DNA from: Gemmatimonadetes bacterium SCN 70-22
Lineage (GTDB): Bacteria; Gemmatimonadota; Gemmatimonadetes; Gemmatimonadales; Gemmatimonadaceae
Direction: 5' to 3'
DNA length: 64,000 nucleotides
Assembly (NCBI GenBank): GCA_001724275.1
Contig: MEDZ01000002.1
Coordinates: 186,001 to 250,000, forward strand
Position numbers and translations under genes: made by a program. Shown here one piece after another: positions 60,891-64,000 of the stretch (its first letter is position 1; each line of letters starts with the position of its first letter). The notes beneath the pieces were generated by a model. It did no database searches and was not told where the DNA came from. It was given only the letters and a program-made list of their open reading frames with translations.

Positions 60891-62006
60891 CTACTCCCCC
60901 GAAATCGGCTCCAGCACGTCCGGATACGCCTGCCCCAGCGGGAAGCTGCTCCCGGCCATCTCCATCACCACCCACTGCGCGATGCGCTCCCGGACATCGA
61001 CGGGAACGTGCTTGTAGCGGTCGGCCGACCCGCTCACGAACAGCTCGGCGTTGGTCTGCAGGATATGCGGCGGGTGCATCTCGAAGGCATCCTGGTGCTC
61101 CTGCATGTAGGCGAAGCTGCACTTGCGCACGACTGCCGCCACCTCCGCCTCCGACAGCGGCGCCATGCCGAGGAACGCCGCCACCTGCCGCACGATGCGC
61201 GCCAGGTCCTTCTTCATGTCCTCGAAGTACACGAACAGGACGTTGGGCGACTGCTGCGAGCGCTCCCACCACCCCTTCACGTGGTCGGTCCAGGTCCCCC
61301 ACCACATCAGGTCGGGCGACGTGTACCATCGCTCGAAGGCCGGGATGTCCGGGGCCATGCCGCCCACGTTGGTATCGACGAAGTCGATGCAGCTGGCGAA
61401 ACACGACACCGGGTGGCGCGCCACATAGATGTACCGGGCCTCCGCGCTGAACGGGCACAGCGAGGCCGGGAGGTGCGTCTTGATGATGCGCGACGGGCGC
61501 TCCGTCCCCACCATCGGGGCCTGATCGACGGGAACGCTCCGGCGCCCCTCGATCCACGGGGAGATGGCGTACATCGCGCTCCCGGTGGCGACCAGGTCGC
61601 CCTCCCCCCGGCGCAGCACCTCGTACACGACGTGCTGCATCCACGTGGTCCCGCACTTCATCTGCGTCACCACGAACACGTCGTCGGGGCGCGGGGCGTA
61701 GGCCGCCGCCCGGGCGAACGATTCCTCGCTGCAACTGCCAGTTGGTGCCGAAATGCCCCGGTACTGGATGCGCGCTCGGGCGAAGTCGAGCTTGGCGAGT
61801 CGCGAGTTGAGGGCGAGAATCGGGCGCAACCGGCGCGCATGCGCACGGAGCCTGTCCTTGAAGGCGTTGCGCTCGGCCAGCGATCGCCCATAGTACCCCA
61901 GCCCCACCGTCTCCTCGTCCTCCCACTTCAGCACCATCGCCAGGTAGGTGGTGTAGGCCACGTAGCCGACGATGATCGCGCCGAGGAGCCAGAGGACGAG
62001 GGACAT
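60891..62006 (-). CDS. Membrane-anchored sulfotransferase
   Basis: A 371-residue protein with one N-terminal membrane helix (LVLWLLGAIIVGYVAYTTYL) and a Sulfotransfer_1 domain. The PAPS 5'-phosphosulfate loop is VTQMKCGTTWMQHVV, and the 3'-phosphate region is YIYVARHPVSCFASCIDFVD. RIIKTHLPASLC and the C-terminal YKHVPVDVRERIAQW also fit. It would transfer sulfate from PAPS to an unknown alcohol or amine. No PAPS synthesis genes are adjacent. The start at 62006 places the helix at the N-terminus. Confidence 0.88.
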   Translation of the reverse strand: MSLVLWLLGAIIVGYVAYTTYLAMVLKWEDEETVGLGYYGRSLAERNAFKDRLRAHARRLRPILALNSRLAKLDFARARIQYRGISAPTGSCSEESFARAAAYAPRPDDVFVVTQMKCGTTWMQHVVYEVLRRGEGDLVATGSAMYAISPWIEGRRSVPVDQAPMVGTERPSRIIKTHLPASLCPFSAEARYIYVARHPVSCFASCIDFVDTNVGGMAPDIPAFERWYTSPDLMWWGTWTDHVKGWWERSQQSPNVLFVYFEDMKKDLARIVRQVAAFLGMAPLSEAEVAAVVRKCSFAYMQEHQDAFEMHPPHILQTNAELFVSGSADRYKHVPVDVRERIAQWVVMEMAGSSFPLGQAYPDVLEPISGE

Positions 62007-62165
62007 GTCTCGAAACGGGAGGCGGAGAACGGGAGGCGGATACACGCTGGGGTGCGGCCGCGGCGCGTGTCAAACCTACCGGGGCGCGGCGGTCGCATCC
62101 ACACGCACAATCTGCCGGGCGCCCCGGGCTCGCGCGGCGGCGGCGAGCGCTCCCGCCCCCGGGCC

Positions 62166-63050
62166 TCACTCCTCGTCCGGGAGGGTCCGGGGAAAGTCCT
62201 CCTTGAGGAGGCGCGAGAGGGCGCGGTCGGCGAGGATGCGCCCGTCGTTCTGGCAGCGTGCGCAGTAGTTGGTCTCGTTGTCGGCGTAGCGAATGCGCTG
62301 GACGGGAGCCCCGCACGTGGGGCACGGCTGGCCGAAGCGCCCGTGCACCGCCATCCCCTCGCGGAAGGCGGTCACCTTCTCCGGAAAGCCATCGCCCACC
62401 TCGCGCCGAGTGCGCTCGGTCCACTCCGACAGGACCGCCATCGTGGCCAGGTGCAACCGGCTCACCTCGGCCTCGTCCAGGCGCGACGTGAGCTGCATGG
62501 GTGACAGTCGCGCGCGGTGAAGGATCTCATCGGAAAAGGCGTTGCCGATCCCGCTGAAGAGACGCGGGTCGGTGAGTGCGCGCTTGAGGGTGTGATTCTC
62601 GCGCTGCAGGCGCTCGGCGAACGCCTCGCGCGAGCAGCCGATCACCTCCATGCCCCCGCGATCGAGCGCCGCCAGGGCGGCCTCGCCTTGCACCAGGGTG
62701 ATCGACGCGCGTCGCTTGGTCCCCGCCTCGGTCAGGATCAGGCTGCCGTCGGGGAAGTCGAGGAACGCCATGCCCATCCTGGCCGGTACCTTTCCGCCGA
62801 CCGGGCGCCATCGAAGGCGCCCGGCGATCATCAGGTGAAAGACGAGAAAGCGCTCGTCGCCGAAGTCGAGGACGATCCGCTTTCCGAGCCGCCGCACCGC
62901 GATCACCGTCCGACCGGCGATCGACTCCAGTGGCGGAGTCACCGATCGCAGGACGAACGGACTCCCCAATCGCACGCGCGTGAGCGGGCGGCCGACCACG
63001 TGGCGGTCGAGCGCTTCGCAATAGACGACGACATCGGGGAGTTCGGGCAC
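62166..63050 (-). CDS. Fpg/Nei family DNA glycosylase
   Basis: A 294-residue bifunctional glycosylase/AP lyase of oxidised bases. Translation starts at GTG so that the catalytic N-terminal Pro-Glu follows directly (PELPDVVVYCEALDRHVVG). The helix-two-turn-helix is TDPRLFSGIGNAFSDEILHR, and the zinc finger is CPTCGAPVQRIRYADNETNY followed by CARCQNDGR. Whether it is MutM-type or Nei-type is not settled: the LLEE/catalytic loop pattern was not decisive. In-frame sequence upstream to 63215 would place residues before the catalytic proline and is rejected. Confidence 0.92.
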   Translation of the reverse strand: MPELPDVVVYCEALDRHVVGRPLTRVRLGSPFVLRSVTPPLESIAGRTVIAVRRLGKRIVLDFGDERFLVFHLMIAGRLRWRPVGGKVPARMGMAFLDFPDGSLILTEAGTKRRASITLVQGEAALAALDRGGMEVIGCSREAFAERLQRENHTLKRALTDPRLFSGIGNAFSDEILHRARLSPMQLTSRLDEAEVSRLHLATMAVLSEWTERTRREVGDGFPEKVTAFREGMAVHGRFGQPCPTCGAPVQRIRYADNETNYCARCQNDGRILADRALSRLLKEDFPRTLPDEE

Positions 63051-63052
63051 TC

Positions 63053-63095
63053 TGGAGACGGGAGACGGGAGTAGGGAGACGGGAGTCGGGGATCG
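63053..63095. repeat. GAGACGGGA-type short repeats upstream of the glycosylase gene
   Basis: Four imperfect copies of GAGACGGGAGT occupy the first 45 bases upstream of the glycosylase start. A similar pair (AACGGGAGGCGGA) precedes the sulfotransferase start near 62013-62040. They may be simple purine-rich slippage tracts. Confidence 0.5.
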
Positions 63096-63199
63096 AGCAA
63101 CTGGCTGGGGCGGTCGCACGACGTGCGCGCGACGACCGCGCTCGCGCAGCACGACCGATGCTCCGCTCGTAGCTTTCCCCGCGTGAACTTGTACCCCGC

Positions 63200-64000
63200 A
63201 TGACGCTCCCACCACTCCCCATCCTCGAGGCGCTCCCGGCGCTGCAGCACGCGCTGGAGACGAATGCGTGCGCGGTGCTCCAGGCGCCGCCCGGGGCGGG
63301 GAAGACGACGATCGTCCCGCTCGCGCTCCGCGATGCCGCGTGGCTGGGTGGGGCGAAGGTCATCATGCTGGAGCCGCGGCGGCTGGCGGCCCGCGCGGCG
63401 GCGCATCGCATGGCGCAGCTGCTGGGCGAACGGCTCCCCCAGACCGTCGGCTACCGCGTCCGGCGCGAGACGAAGGTCGCCTCCTCGACCCGGATCGAGG
63501 TCGTCACCGAGGGCGTGCTGGCGCGGATGATCAACTCCGACCCGACGCTCGAGGGCGTGGGGCTGGTGATCTTCGACGAGTTCCACGAGCGATCGTTGCA
63601 GGCCGACCTCGGTCTCGCCCTCACGCGGCACACGCAACGCCTCGTCCGCCCCGACCTGCGCATCCTCGTCATGTCGGCCACGCTGGACGGCGATCCGGTG
63701 TCGCGCCTGTTAGGCGGCGCGCCGATCGTCACCAGCGCAGGGCGCATGTTCCCGGTCGAGGCTCGCTGGCTCCCGCGTCGCACCGGCCAGCGCCTGGAGG
63801 CGGCCATGGCCTCGGCCGTCCGTCAGGCGCTGCGCGACGCCGAGGGCGACATCCTCGCCTTCCTCCCCGGCCAGGGAGAGATCCACCGCGTGGCCGACCT
63901 CCTCGACGCCGAGCCCGTGGGCGCGGGCGTGGACGTTTTGCCGCTGTACGGCAACCTCCCGTTCGACGAGCAGGACCGGGCCATCGCCCCATCCACGCCG
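63200..64000 (+). CDS. hrpB: ATP-dependent helicase HrpB-like, 3' end outside window
   Basis: The 267 visible codons encode the N-terminal part of a DEAH-type helicase. The Walker A motif is PPGAGKT at residues 30-36, motif Ia is LEPRRLAARAAAHRMA, the DEFH box lies at residues 126-129 (FDEFHERSLQADLGLAL, as in HrpB), and motif III is MSAT around residue 160. The FPVEARWLPR segment and LAFLPGQGEIHRV begin the second RecA domain. The start follows no obvious ribosome-binding site. The frame remains open at base 64000. Confidence 0.93.
   Translation, partial: MTLPPLPILEALPALQHALETNACAVLQAPPGAGKTTIVPLALRDAAWLGGAKVIMLEPRRLAARAAAHRMAQLLGERLPQTVGYRVRRETKVASSTRIEVVTEGVLARMINSDPTLEGVGLVIFDEFHERSLQADLGLALTRHTQRLVRPDLRILVMSATLDGDPVSRLLGGAPIVTSAGRMFPVEARWLPRRTGQRLEAAMASAVRQALRDAEGDILAFLPGQGEIHRVADLLDAEPVGAGVDVLPLYGNLPFDEQDRAIAPSTP

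Noticed and set aside
58547-61450. 967-residue plus-strand frame across hemY and the M28 peptidase
   Set aside because: It is out of frame with hemY and antisense to the peptidase; composition is arginine/histidine/proline-rich.
2358-63715. GCCTAAC/GTTAGGC as integron attC core sites
   Set aside because: They fit the RYYYAAC/GTTRRRY core formula, but occur singly inside codons of unrelated genes, never as a facing pair with a stem, and no integron integrase is present.

Overview
The window is GC-rich (about 70-78 % in sampled coding lines) and densely packed, and it looks chromosomal. No rRNA, tRNA, CRISPR array or replication gene was recognised. Composition and gene content fit a Gemmatimonadota-like soil or freshwater bacterium: several ADOP/MacB-type FtsX permeases (one with a PadR regulator), many exported metallopeptidases, secreted carboxypeptidase-regulatory-like proteins, a PQQ dehydrogenase lipoprotein and a compact heme operon. 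This placement is inference from gene content; no marker gene was searched.

Layout. 1-1050: the end of a DUF485 / sodium:solute symporter pair. 1285-3297: a GMC oxidoreductase with a small partner. 3368-13191: mostly minus-strand housekeeping and hypothetical genes, including a possible seven-gene run (DUF486 protein, zinc-ribbon protein, AlaX-like deacylase, LiaF-like protein, small membrane protein, alpha/beta hydrolase, PEBP). 13540-16519: DUF4342, an M3 peptidase and a PAS protein. 16864-22019: two FtsX permeases divergent from an ADOP permease. 22143-25828: NamZ-like muramidase, MtgA transglycosylase and an AarF/UbiB-like kinase. 26032-29053: a PadR-ADOP pair with a palindrome upstream. 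29221-33027: a membrane protein, a large M14 carboxypeptidase and an exported protein.

33.0-42.3 kb is an accessory island with lower GC (roughly 52-63 % in sampled lines). It carries two decayed copies of one IS3/IS407-like element, a second IS3-type transposase broken by an amber codon, two CarboxypepD_reg-like secreted proteins (one with an orphan TonB plug), a PQQ dehydrogenase divergent from an AraC-type regulator, and a lipoprotein pair. A GTTAGGC heptamer scattered through the rest of the window is absent from this island.

42.3-64.0 kb returns to backbone. A metallopeptidase lipoprotein and an acyl-CoA dehydrogenase start head to head with overlapping start codons. An alpha/beta hydrolase and ferrochelatase (hemH) follow. 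Then comes hemA-hemC-hemD-hemB-hemL, a histidine kinase, a response regulator, hemE-hemN-hemY, in which every junction overlaps by 1-4 bases. With hemH this encodes every step from glutamyl-tRNA to protoheme by the C5, protoporphyrin-dependent route. The two-component system inside the operon is the most suggestive regulatory arrangement in the window. The window closes with an M28 peptidase, a membrane-anchored sulfotransferase, an Fpg/Nei glycosylase and the 5' part of an HrpB-type helicase.
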